From Oehlia diaphana (Eukaryota > Glomeromycota > Glomeromycetes > Glomerales > Glomeraceae), in NCBI GenBank assembly GCA_003833135.1, contig QZLH01001243.1, positions 7,331 through 37,167 of the forward strand: DNA of 29,837 nt, written 5' to 3'. A model generated the notes under the pieces. The model was not told where the DNA came from. It did no database searches and saw only the letters and a program-made list of their open reading frames with translations. This document shows positions 18,548-29,127 of this stretch, one piece after another. Numbering within the stretch: position 1 is the first letter of the stretch; each line of letters begins with the position of its first letter. The translations under genes and the position numbers were made by a program.

Positions 18548-19629
18548 GATTTTTTTGATAGTGGTTCTGATGCAAAATTTTCACTTTTTTTCAAATGGTT
18601 GCGACATAATAACGTTTTATTAATTAATTATTAGGCGCATAATAATCAGATTTTAAAAATAGCGAGAGGCGATGTATATTTTCTTGTACATGAAAAAAAT
18701 ACTGCCTTTTTATTGACTTTAGGGTTGTCTAGTTCATTTAAATAAAAAATTCACAAAAATTGTGGTTTTCTTTACCAATTTAAATTTTCACAAAGTAACA
18801 ACTTGTATAAATTGAATAAATTAAAAGTATGAAATATAATTTAAAAAATGAATCAAAAAAAAAAAGAGATCGATAAATCTTTAGATTTAATAAACAAACA
18901 ATAAATTAGTGCCATATTTCCAAATCTCCAGAGCGACATTGTTCAACATTATTAACTGTATTTTCGGAAATTAACGATATGCTTTTTAGCGATCAACAAA
19001 TTAATTATGTAATGCACCAATAAAATGTATTATTAATTGTAATGACGATTATTAATGACATTATCGCTTAAAAATGACATGTATCATTTTATAATTTATC
19101 ATTTGCTTGTGCAATTTAGATGTCATTTAACATTTTAAATTAGTCAAATGATTTTACATCATTTGTTAAGAGGTAATGTCCTGCAAAACAGAATATGTTA
19201 TTGCGGAATTCTGTAATCAGTAAAAAATAAAAATAATGCAGTTATTTTCGACTATTTTTGATTATTATATATTATTATTTATTATTATTTTTTTGATTAT
19301 TTCCTTTTTTTTTAGTTCGGTCAATTACAGATTAAACGTATTTTTCTTTTTTTTCGTGAATTATAGAATTCTGCAAATCGCTATAAAACGTCACACATTT
19401 CAAATTTCCAAAATTGGCAATTCATGAATTAGTCTAAGTTTGTACAATATAGTCTTACATTTTTCATTATAATAATTGTTACACAAGGTATGATTAACTC
19501 CGGATTCCGAACTTTCATTGTTTTAAGGTTTATCGAATAAAAATATAAAATGACACTCGGGTATTATAGAATCAAAATATCTATTAATTTAACATAAACT
19601 TCTAAGTAAAATCGATTCTCATAGACATA
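18548..19629. other. Intergenic stretch, 5' flank of the kinase-like gene
   Basis: AT-rich with repeated ATGACAT/ATCATTT words at 19040-19170. The 63-codon frame at 19236-19427 is T-rich and low-complexity. No clear TATA box close to 19630 could be singled out in such AT-rich sequence. Confidence 0.5.
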
Positions 19630-21738
19630 ATGAAAGATCTAACAAATTTATTAAAATCACTAATCCGCAATCTTCCATTAACTTACATATTTTACCGTAT
19701 CTATACTATATTTTCAAGTATGCGTGGCGTTAAAGCACAACTTGATGCAATACGTAGAGCAAATGAATCTATGGATTGGGAGACTTACAATGACTTGACG
19801 AAGCGACATGAATTTAGAAAACAAATGATTCTTAACGATAAAGTTTTGACAGAAGAGAATAAAACCGTTGTAATGAAAACGTTCAATAGACTTTATGACC
19901 ACGATAAAGTTCTTCATAATGAAGGAATAAAGAGATCTTGTGAAAATTGCCAAAAAGGTTGTTTAGCTATATATTATTGTGAGTATTGTATACGAAATTA
20001 TTTAAAAGCTAATTTTTCTAACTGGACATCCGAAAATGATAAAATTGATAAATTAATACAAAAATATCAAATGGAATCGCTCGCTCCTAATAGAATAGTT
20101 GAATGGATTCCATACAATAATTTACAAAATATAAGATATCTGACTGAAGGAGAATTCTCTGAAATTTATTTGGCAACTTGGATTGATGGATTTTATAATG
20201 AATGGGACGCTGAGAAACAACAAATAGTTAGAAGTGGAACATGTCCAGTGATACTTAAGAAATTAGATAATATTGAAAATATAAATGGAAATTGGTCTGA
20301 AGAGGTATTTACTTATATTTCATTATAAATTTTAATTAATTAATATAACTAATATAACTGATGATTTTTTACTCTTTGTAGATCTTAACACATTTAAATT
20401 TAAGTAACAAATGTATGGAAATTACTAGGTGTTATGGTTTAACCCAAGATCAAACTAATAAAAATATTTTTCTTGTAATTGCAAAAATGGACGAGAATTT
20501 AAAAAATTATGTATCCAAAAATCATAATATACTTACATGGAATAAAAAAATTTCTATTATGTGCGATATAGTTATTTCAATTTCTAAAATTCATGTTGCC
20601 AATATTGTACATAGAAATTTGCATTCAAGGAATATGTTATTATCATCGGGTCAATGGTATATTAGTGATTTCGAATTTAGTAGACCGGCTAATAAACCAT
20701 TATATGAAAATTTGCCATACGTAGCTCCTGAAGTTATTAATGGAAAAGAATTTACTTTTGCATCTGATATTTATAGTATTGGTATGCTTATGTGGGAAAT
20801 TTCATCAGCTCAATTACCATTTAATGATTATGAATATGATTATGATCTTGCAATAAAAATAGTTAATGGAATGAGACCAAATATTATACCAGGAACTCCT
20901 TTAGAATACAGCAAATTAATAGAACAATGTTGGGATGCTGATCCATTAAAAAGACCGAATATAAATACTCTTGGAAAAGAATTAATGAAAATCAGGAAAT
21001 CATATTATCAAGAAGAGCCAAATCAATCAGATAATAATTCTATTAATTCAGACAATTTAGACAATTTAATTTCAAAAAATCATGATGCAAGTACAAGTAA
21101 AATTCATTATTTTGAAGGGATACCAGAACCTAAAAATGTAACAGAAGGTAAAAATATTTAATATTATTTATCTTGTATCAAATTGTTTGCTAAAATTAAT
21201 ATTTAAATAATTAATATTAAATCATCAATTTTATTATATTAATTAAATTAGAGAAACAAGAAGGTATGTATTGTATCTTTAGTAAATAAGGTTATAATTA
21301 TAATATACATTCATATGATATTAACTTTTTTTTTTTTTACTTATTCACTTATTCAGATATTAATAATATAAGTTCAAACAACAGTAGTGAGTAATTAATA
21401 GTTAATATAATTTATATTCTTTTTATTATATATTTTTATATTGAATCATAATTTCTTTATTAAGTTAATCAGGAAATGAATGCATTCCAACAACACATAA
21501 AGAAAATTCAAATTGATCTTGATGGTATGTATTAAAATTTCTTTCAATCAATCAATACGTTTTGATTATTCTGAGTATTTTGTACTTATTTTTTAGACGA
21601 AGAAAAATATAAAAATGCAAATCTTCATTCTGAGGACCAGGATAATTTAGAAATTCCGGATGGTAAGTCATTAAAATAATTATACTGTATCTCTAAAATT
21701 AAATTAATTTTTGTTTTTTTCTTTTAGATATACTGTAA
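19630..21738 (+). CDS. Tyrosine-kinase-like (TKL) family protein, predicted pseudokinase, seven exons, 539 aa
   Basis: Exons by splice consensus and frame: 19630-20304, 20382-21147, 21252-21263, 21357-21386, 21465-21524, 21597-21662, 21728-21738 (stop TAA); introns 65-104 bp. The first ATG is used. Residues 104-120 hold C104-x2-C107 and C117-x2-C120, a small zinc-ribbon-like module. VEWIPYNNLQNIRYL (157-171) leads into a protein kinase domain to about residue 430, the layout of the expanded kinase family of Rhizophagus. Seen in the domain: a degraded glycine loop (TEGEFSEIY, one of three Gly kept), likely Lys K210 (VILKK), HRNLHSRN (302-309) with catalytic Asp replaced by N304, SDFEF (D321 kept, Gly to E323), YVAPE (338-342), SDIYSIGMLMWE, and R416 in LKRPNI. 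The tail is acidic, Asn/Ser-rich. It is likely a signalling scaffold or binding protein rather than an active kinase. The small 3' exons are the least certain part; exon 2 alone would stop at 21161. Confidence 0.85.
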
Positions 21739-22577
21739 TTTCATTGGTTTATAGATAGTTTTTATACTTTATTTATTGATTTGTGTTTTTAGAATTATTT
21801 AAACACTAAGATTAGTATATAATAATTAGTTCTTAGTTTGTAATTTAAATAATAATTTATAGAGAAATAAAATTGTTAAATTTGATAACTTAATTGATAA
21901 TTCCGGACAGAGTTAAAATACGTGACATGATGCACTTCGATATATTCCTTTCTTTAGTATAAAATTAAATTTATTAAAAAAATATATATATATATAAATA
22001 ATAGCAATATATAAATTATACATTTTGATAAAATAGCGTGTGATTTAGACCCGTTTATTTTCTTATATTTATTAAGTCGATTAATGAAGTTCATATGTTC
22101 AATGTTCTAATGATCTTTCTTAATTCATTAAATTATTTTAACGGGATTTAATAAACGATATTTATAAGACATACGATATTGAAATCAGCATTATCCTATT
22201 GGTTACCACAGTATTCCTAATAACTATGGAGATAACGGTTGAAACCCGATATTTTTACTAATCACTATTGTAGATTTACTTTATTAAAAGTAATATTTAT
22301 TTAGAAGGAAGTTTGATAAAAGAATATCGTGCAAATCGTTAAAAAAAATGTCAATGCTAAAAACTTTATAATAAATTAGGATCAAAAATTAACTTTGTAA
22401 CTATTAATTAACCAAAGAATGATAGTTAAATTTACAAATCAATTTCTGCTTTATATATTCACTTAGTTTAATACTTTATAAAAGTTGGAGTTAAAATATA
22501 GTCTTTTCTAAATTCTGAATATTGTTTTATTTCATGTGTTACAATATTGACACAGTATATTAATAACTACTAAAGTC
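21739..22577. other. 3' flank of the kinase-like gene, gene-free
   Basis: AT-rich sequence with a short (TA)n tract near 21982-21996. No supported gene, RNA or element. Confidence 0.5.
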
Positions 22578-22579
22578 TC

Positions 22580-22660
22580 GCGCACAGTGGCGTAGTGGTA
22601 TTACGCAATTCATGACAAAAAAGCCATAACAGATAAGCCATAACAGATAAGCCATCATTA
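22580..22660 (+). repeat. tRNA D-arm-like segment followed by 14-bp tandem repeats (possible SINE relic)
   Basis: TGGCGTAGTGG (22588-22598) fits the Pol III A-box consensus, and GCGT (22590-22593) can pair with ACGC (22603-22606) as a tRNA D-stem. No B box (GGTTCGANNCC) or complete cloverleaf follows, so this is not a tRNA gene. Instead AAGCCATAACAGAT is repeated 2.5 times at 22621-22655. A decayed tRNA-derived SINE head is one possibility; chance is another. Confidence 0.3.
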
Positions 22661-22695
22661 TCAAGAACACATTTGATTTCATATGATTAACAATA

Positions 22696-22716
22696 AAAAG
22701 CCCCAAGGGGGCTTTT
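22696..22716. repeat. Perfect hairpin AAAAGCCCC-AAG-GGGGCTTTT
   Basis: A 9-bp perfect stem with a 3-nt loop, GC-rich at the apex, 40 bp beyond the 14-bp tandem repeat. It resembles a strong transcriptional hairpin, but in a eukaryotic nuclear context its role is unknown. Confidence 0.6.
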
Positions 22717-23438
22717 AAAAGAATTCCATTTAAGATTTCCAAAGACAAACCAATTATCTATATAAACAGACTTTAAAAAGCCTCAACTTCTATTTTTTTT
22801 TTTAAAAAAAAAAATAAATTGATAACCAAAATTTTATGACGAAATAAATACACATTTAACTATATACTTATTAATTTCATTAAATTCTTTTATCAACAAT
22901 AATAATCATGAAATGTGAATTAGCCAAAACAATTTAAATCATGTTCAAGATTTAAGCCTATCAATCTTCTTAAATGGTACAAGTTATATATGTGTGCAAA
23001 CAATATCAATAAAAATTTGAGAGAAGCTCTCAAAGTAACTAAAAATTTCACATGAACTCAACATAAGTCAAACTTTCAAAGATCAAAAGGAATTGGTAAT
23101 AAAATGATAATTACTTCTATAATAAATACTCTAGATTGTGATAATATTAATATAAATATAACTTAAACGGATATTTATGGAATATGCATCTACTTTAACT
23201 TCTTAAAAAGACATTTAAGAAAGGGATTTTTCATTAATTCTTATTCTGATAAATGGCAACTTAAATTGGACATATCTAAAACTTGAAAAAAGAATCAATA
23301 AGTGAAATCTTTATAAGAATATTAAAACACCAGAAAGATTTTATTATATTCACAAGTATTTATTTCTATATTCTAATTTGAAAATTCAGATAAGCTAAAT
23401 CTATTATGATTGAAATCAATCATTTCCTTCAGAGCTTA
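22717..23438. other. Gene-free AT-rich stretch
   Basis: A T11-A11 palindrome lies at 22793-22814. The rest is AT-rich with no supported coding frame; it may already belong to the retroelement debris that follows. Confidence 0.45.
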
Positions 23439-23663
23439 TGTTGCAAGATCCTGTAGTGAATATGGTTTTAAGTGACAACTCAGTGATGGTAGATAACTTA
23501 AGATGCAGGCAGAAGACATACTTTTATAGTGAGAAGCAATTTAGTTTTTTGAATGAATTGCATTCATATACTCCACTTTTATGGTACAAAAATGGTGTAT
23601 AAGATCATGATTAAAATCATTTCACAAAATGTGCTTTATAAAATCATTAAATATATAATAACA
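23439..23663 (+). mobile_element. Candidate LTR (225 bp) of an LTR retrotransposon
   Basis: Begins TGTTGCAAGATCC and ends ATAATAACA, so it has the TGTT...AACA ends typical of LTRs. Two bases after the end comes TGGCCCATCTAATAATAC, placed where a primer-binding site starting TGG would be. A GC-richer open segment follows (23664-23940). No second copy is seen in the window and no target duplication can be tested, so this is a positional argument. The relation to the gypsy relic about 0.8 kb downstream is inferred. Confidence 0.3.
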
Positions 23664-23940
23664 TCTGGCCCATCTAATAATACTACTGCCGTTCTTTCTA
23701 CCCTACCAAGAGTTCGGTCGCCTTCATGAACTCTCCCCCACCGGGTGGTTGAAAATGTTTACAGAAATCCTATCACAAATGTCTAAAGGTCATTCATGTA
23801 CATATGTAGTCTTTACCAATCAAATATATTCATTAGACAAGCAATATCTTATATTCAGATACTTAAATAATAAGGAAGGATTAAGATGTTTTAAGAGAAA
23901 TTACTGTTGTCAAAAGTATGTTAGAAATATCTCAATATGA
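23664..23940 (+). pseudogene. Open segment after the candidate LTR, unrecognised
   Basis: One plus frame is open from about 23655 to the TGA at 23938; its first ATG is at 23749. It includes the phrase PYQEFGRLHELSPTGWLK and later MFTEILSQMSKGHSC. The 23690-23750 part is much GC-richer than its surroundings and is also open on the minus strand. It could be a leader/gag start of a retroelement whose first half was deleted. I cannot assign a family. Confidence 0.3.
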
Positions 23941-24389
23941 AATCATAATAAAAGCAAGTTATAAGATATTTACCAACTTTGAAAGCTATCTAGTCTGTAA
24001 ATACAAGACCATCATCCTAATAGGACAAGAAACTATTATGGTATTAAAGTAACAACATGAGTTTAATCAATATCCATAGAATGCAAATTTTTTTATTGTC
24101 CAAATATTTTTCGTCTTACTATTCTTAGAAAATTTAATTTATTCAAATATTATACAATATTTGAATAATTATAATGGAAAACTCTTTAATAATATCACTC
24201 CTAAACAAAAGTTAACTATGGTCAGATGTTGAATGTTTCAATGATTCAGTTAAATGGGGAAAGGTGAAATACTAAATATGTAATATATTTAGCATTTCAA
24301 GAAATGTACCAAATTGAGTGTTGGTCAACAATGTCCAACATTATCTTGTATATAACTTTTTATTAATAAGAGCAAAACCTTAAAAAATA

Positions 24390-24680
24390 TGAAGAGGACA
24401 AGGATGGTAGTGAAATATTAGTATTATCACATATTATTATATAATTATGCCTTTTGGATTCTGTAATGCACCAGTGCTTAATGAACAAAATTCTTGAGTT
24501 ATTATAGGACTTCATAGTAATATACTTGGATGATTTTTAAACACCTATTTGGCAACTCTTAAAAAACAGAACATTACAAATTGTATTTAATGATTATTAT
24601 ATTCTGTTATAAATTTACAAAATGTACATTTAAAAAACGTACATTTGTTTTTATTTATACAAATATTTTTTTTAGAGAGA
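24390..24680 (+). pseudogene. Ty3/gypsy reverse-transcriptase relic
   Basis: Three hallmark blocks of a Ty3/gypsy reverse transcriptase appear in order but in three frames. MPFGFCNAP (24447-24473) is followed by QCLMNKILELL, an in-frame TAG, and DFIVIYLDDF (24472-24537), which carries the catalytic YxDD box. KCTFKKRTFVFIYTN (about 24620-24664) comes last. About 8 nt are missing between the first and second blocks compared with the usual NAPATFQ, which explains the shift. KRTRM upstream (24390-24404) may be the remnant of the preceding conserved block. Protease, RNase H and integrase are not recognisable. It is dead and highly diverged. Confidence 0.8.
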
Positions 24681-26690
24681 ACAAATTTCAAAAAAACAAG
24701 AAATGAAAACTCAAGAGAATTAAATAATTAATATGAAATAAGCTATGGATTTCTAGATATATATATATAATTGTATAGAAGATTATTATAATTTATACTG
24801 GCTATCTTACATGGAAGGACATGAATGTTTATATTATTGTTTCTGAACCTTTAAACTTCTACACTTTAAAACGGCATATTTCTAACAAACATCAATATAT
24901 TATCAAAGATGAATGAAGATGAAGGCAATTCTTATATATGCTCAAAATTTTTTTACTCTCATTACTTATTGCCTGTAAAAAATATCTAAAGCTTCAAATT
25001 ATAGTATAATGGAATCTAAAAGATTATTTTTAACAGAAGATTGACATTAAAATTTTCTTTATAAAATAGAATAAATAACTCAGATTTTATTAAGAGAATA
25101 ATGGAAATTTGCATGAACAGTAAAAGAAAGACAAAATTATATCACATTATAATAATCTAACTTCACATTAAAGTATTTAATAATATGAGATTATCTTTCA
25201 AATTCTTAAACTGTAGAGAAGATCAGAGAGAAAGAAAGTCTCCTTTTGATCATTGCAAAAATTTTCACCATTATGCTCTTATTCTTATTCTTCAACTCAA
25301 GTCTAGGAAACATTTTTAAGAATTGATTGGTATCTTAATGAATTAGCATGTAAAGTGGAACAAAAAATAAAAAATTATTTTCTTTACTAGCATTTATCGC
25401 ATTCTCTTAAATTTTGTGATATAACATGAAAGAAAGTAACAAAAACCACTAATTAAACAGAGAATGGCAGCTTCACACAATACAACACCATATAATACAT
25501 CAATATTAGGAATATCAGAAATAGGATATATTATAATTAAAAAAAACTAACAACTAACAACTATATGCAAAAATATTAAATCAGGAATTTTTCAAATGAA
25601 TGTAATTTCTCAAAAATGTATTCATTTCCTAAATCAATAGAATAGAAAACTTTTTAAGAAAACAATATACTTAATATTTAAAAATGTGAATTATCATCTA
25701 TAAATGCTTTAGTATAGCATATATAGATGATGTTTAATTCCTATTAAGAAAACAGATTCAAGAATCAACTTAAAGCTGCTACCTCACTAAAAAAGAACAA
25801 AGAAGAAGCTTATTACATCAGCACCTAAAGTCAATCCAATTTATTTGGTTACATTTTTAACAAGTAAAAAGCTCTGAATATAATTAAATTCATTATTAAA
25901 ATTGTATTTTTCTTGTTCACTCCAGCAGCTTCTATAATGTTGCAAAAAAGATAGTATAAAAGATTTAAATGGATGAATATTAATCAAGCAAATAAAATTC
26001 ATTGATTAGAAAAAATTAGAACTATTTGTAATTAATCTGACTCACTTAACTTGTCAATAACAGAATACAAATGCCATTTAAACTAGCTTTATGGTTTTTA
26101 ACTTAATCCAATTATTCCCTAATTTAAAAATTTACCATGTTTTTTTTACACAAAACCTTTTTTCTATCACCCTTAAAAAAAATAGCCATTTACATTTTCA
26201 TTTCCAAGTCTTACCCTCACTAAATATATATATACTGGCAATCCTATATGTAATTTATAGGTATTATCACACTCCATCCTTTATTTTTTATCATTTCAGT
26301 GAAGAACCAAACTCTGAAAAATCCAAGAAATTTGCATTTCTGTCCAATAGTCCAATATCAAGTTTATATAATTTTATTATAAACTTAATTGAATATACTT
26401 AATCTATTTAAACATTATTATAGTGTTTAGTTATAAATTAATAATACTATAGTAATTATGATAATTATAAGGATTGTATTATCATTATAAAATAATAACA
26501 TCAACTGATGTAGTAATTATTTATCAATAGCTTATTAAGACTGAATTACAAAAGCAATAGCATCACATCCATAAATATGAAATTTAAGTCATAATAATTT
26601 TGATAGACAAATTAGAAAGAATTTCATTAGACTTTAAAGATTTCAACACATACAATTCAACTTTAAAGAGTTTTATAAAACTTTATGAAT
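24681..26690. other. 2-kb AT-rich retroelement debris, no recognisable domain
   Basis: Position suggests it is the decayed remainder (RNase H/integrase region) of the gypsy element or flanking DNA, but I could not recognise any block. The 103-codon frame at 26091-26402 is hydrophobic, F/I/Y-rich, and lies in a pyrimidine-rich tract; it has no recognised family and is not called. Confidence 0.35.
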
Positions 26691-26694
26691 AAAC

Positions 26695-27390
26695 AATCCT
26701 GTCCAGCAAAGATCTCAGCCATTAATACCAGAATATGATGAAGTACTATGGAGTACACCAATTACCATAACAGGTCCATCTGCTTTGCAAGCATCAGCTT
26801 CACAAACATCATTTTTGCAAATGGGTGAAATCATATAACATTAATATTCTTGAATTTGTTATAGACAAGTATAATAATTTTTGAAAGATCATACCATTAT
26901 AGATATTTTGCAAAAATTGAATTCCCAAATTTGGCAATAACAAGTATTATCTAAGCAATTCTTTAATTCCTAATAATAATTTATCAGCTCAAGAACATAA
27001 CCAAAATAATTTCTATGAAATGTTTGAAATAAGTAATGAAACTTGCAGATTGAATTAATGGTTCTTCTCTCTACTTATTTTTCTAGCTGGATTTTCTCTT
27101 GTTGACCTTCACCTAAAGACATGAGGTCTCATGATCACAATAAAGATTAAAACTCAAAATATATGACAGTCACAGTATTGATTGACTTCTCTGAATGGGC
27201 TATGGGACTTTGGAATGAAAGAGTATGACATGTCTTATGCCTTGAAACTTCATACAAAACAGTCTTAGTTGAGCAAGCAATAAAACAACCAGAGTTAATA
27301 TACCTATTTGTTCTACAAGATGAATTATTTTTGTGCAAACAAGAGCTATCTGAAGTAGATAAAAAATATAATGCTCCTCAAGAATGATTT
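26695..27390 (+). pseudogene. Gag-like coding remnant
   Basis: In one plus frame, PVQQRSQPLIPEYDEVLWST... runs to a TAA at about 26836. The same frame reappears at 27109-27386 as SPKDMRSHDHNKD, stop, NSKYMTVTVLIDFSEWAMGL, ..., stop, HVLCLETSYKTVLVEQAIK, ..., ending near YNAPQE and TGA. The Gln/Ser-rich first part and the helical second part, lying just upstream of zinc knuckles on the same strand, fit a retrotransposon gag. The two internal stops could be CAA and CGA codons changed by C-to-T. The family is not identified. Confidence 0.5.
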
Positions 27391-27628
27391 CTTTATGTCC
27401 AAAAGAAATGCTGGATGGAAAATAAAATATAGGAAATAGATGAAAAAAAGTTGCTAATAATGAAAGAGAATAGGTTGAATTTCAGTATAAAAAATTAGAA
27501 TTTCAATTTGTTCAACAATTGGAAGTCTTATATTATCAGCAGAATCTGTTTCTATGATTAGAAGTTGTCATATTACTAATTACTTATACACATATTTCAA
27601 GAATTCCACATCATCATAAACATTTATA

Positions 27629-27960
27629 TTGTCATTATTGCTTAGACAACTATTTGCCCCAGTAAGTTTGTATAAAGATCTATGTCATTTATGTGAATAC
27701 TATGGCCATGGCCTCAACAGCTGCTCAAACCTACATCAAGATTCCTTAGGGAGATGCTGTAGGTGTTGGACTAACCCACATGGATCAAGAGAATGCCGCC
27801 TAAGAAAAGGTGAAAGAAGACCAATTTCCTTCAAAAATAATTTCTTAAATGATCTATTGTCCAAAGATTCCCAAGAAATATAGAGGATTATATATAAACT
27901 GTTGGACGACAACTAGCCATCAAGCTAGAAATTGTACATCAACTAAAAGGCCAGAACCTT
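27629..27960 (+). pseudogene. CCHC zinc-knuckle fragment of a retroelement gag
   Basis: An 84-codon frame (27629-27883) contains two perfect CX2CX4HX4C knuckles: CHLCEYYGHGLNSC and CCRCWTNPHGSREC. After its TAG, the +1-shifted frame continues with a degenerate third one, NCWTTTSHQARNC (first Cys lost, spacing altered), then TSTKRPEPYI. CCHC knuckles bind single-stranded nucleic acid and typify gag proteins of LTR and LINE elements. With the block at 26695-27390 it probably forms the end of one decayed gag. The ATG is not necessarily a real start. Confidence 0.7.
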
Positions 27961-29127
27961 ATATTATATAAACAAACAAAATACCTTTATGTCCTTTACA
28001 TAATAAAATTATTAAACTTATTGAAAATAAGAATATCACTAATAAGCTAAACATCAAAAAAAATCCAACTCTTTTTATACCAAACTTTATCTACCAGTAT
28101 TCATAATAATAGAATTTATCAATTTAAAACAAAATTAAGTTTTACAAATTATCTGACAACTTAATTTTACAATGAAAATCCAAAGTATTATGTTATTGTT
28201 GCTTTATTACCTAGAATCAAGATTTTATTCAAAAAGAAAAAAATATATAGAGTAAATCTTCTAGGAAAAACATAAAATTACATTATACATGATGTATTAT
28301 AATAATGACTGTTAGTAATAACATTAAATTATATCAACTCTATGATTTAAATTTATACATTATTAGTTACCTGAAGTATTTATATACCTTATATTTTCAA
28401 AAAGATTGGCAGATATTTCAAGTTGCAAAAAGGAAGGCTATTTAAATATTTCACTATTATAATAAAAGGAATATCATCTCATTGATCCAAAAGGTTTGAT
28501 CATTATTAGAAATAATGGCACAAGTAAAATTAGACAATAATGAGTAATGACCCAACAAGGGTAATATATCTTAAAGTGAAAATTTTCATACCATCCGACC
28601 AAAATATATAGATTTTAATGATTTAACAGAACAATTTCAACTTATTAGTAAAGATATAGTGTGCATATTATGGATAGAAGAATATTTGTTAAATGTCATA
28701 TGGAGGTAGCAAGAAAAATTAAAGAAAAAAATCACAATTTGGTGCAAAAGGTTTATATTCAAACTGAATTTGATGTCTGACTCTAAGCATGCTGTCAATA
28801 TATATACCTATGCAGAGGTTTATTGAATTTTTATCAACTAGTTAAAACATCTTCAATATGTCAATATTACATATATTACATATATACAATTAAATATGAT
28901 ACTTACATATATATAAAATACTACACCACATTTACTATACATTGTATATGTATAGATAATGGACAAGTACACATTTATTTCTAATTATATTATCATTATG
29001 TCTTTTTATTATAAAGGTCTGCTTAGTTTTACCTAATATTACTTTTGCATCTATAACTTTTCCCAATTTTTTCTCTTGTATTTGTATTCTTTTTCTAAGA
29101 TTTTTTTTTCCCAAAACTGTTACTACT
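27961..29127. other. Decayed sequence downstream of the zinc knuckles
   Basis: AT-rich with scattered short open blocks on the plus strand, for example HTIRPKYIDFNDLTEQFQLI... at about 28590-28706. These could be the next part of the same element. Short direct repeats of ACATATATTACATATATAC lie at 28866-28890. No domain is recognised. Confidence 0.4.

Noticed and set aside
19236..19427. 63-codon plus-strand frame just upstream of the kinase-like gene as an extra exon
   Set aside because: T-rich, low-complexity translation with no clear donor/acceptor link to the ATG at 19630.
22580..22660. A complete tRNA gene
   Set aside because: Only the A box and D-arm fit; there is no B box, anticodon arm or acceptor pairing.
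22560..22748. 62-codon minus-strand frame as a small membrane protein
   Set aside because: It runs through the tandem 14-bp repeats and the GC hairpin, which give its repeated hydrophobic phrases; no support as a gene.
26091..26402. 103-codon plus-strand frame as a gene
   Set aside because: Hydrophobic F/I/Y/L-rich translation in a pyrimidine-rich tract, no motif, no recognised family, and located in retroelement debris.
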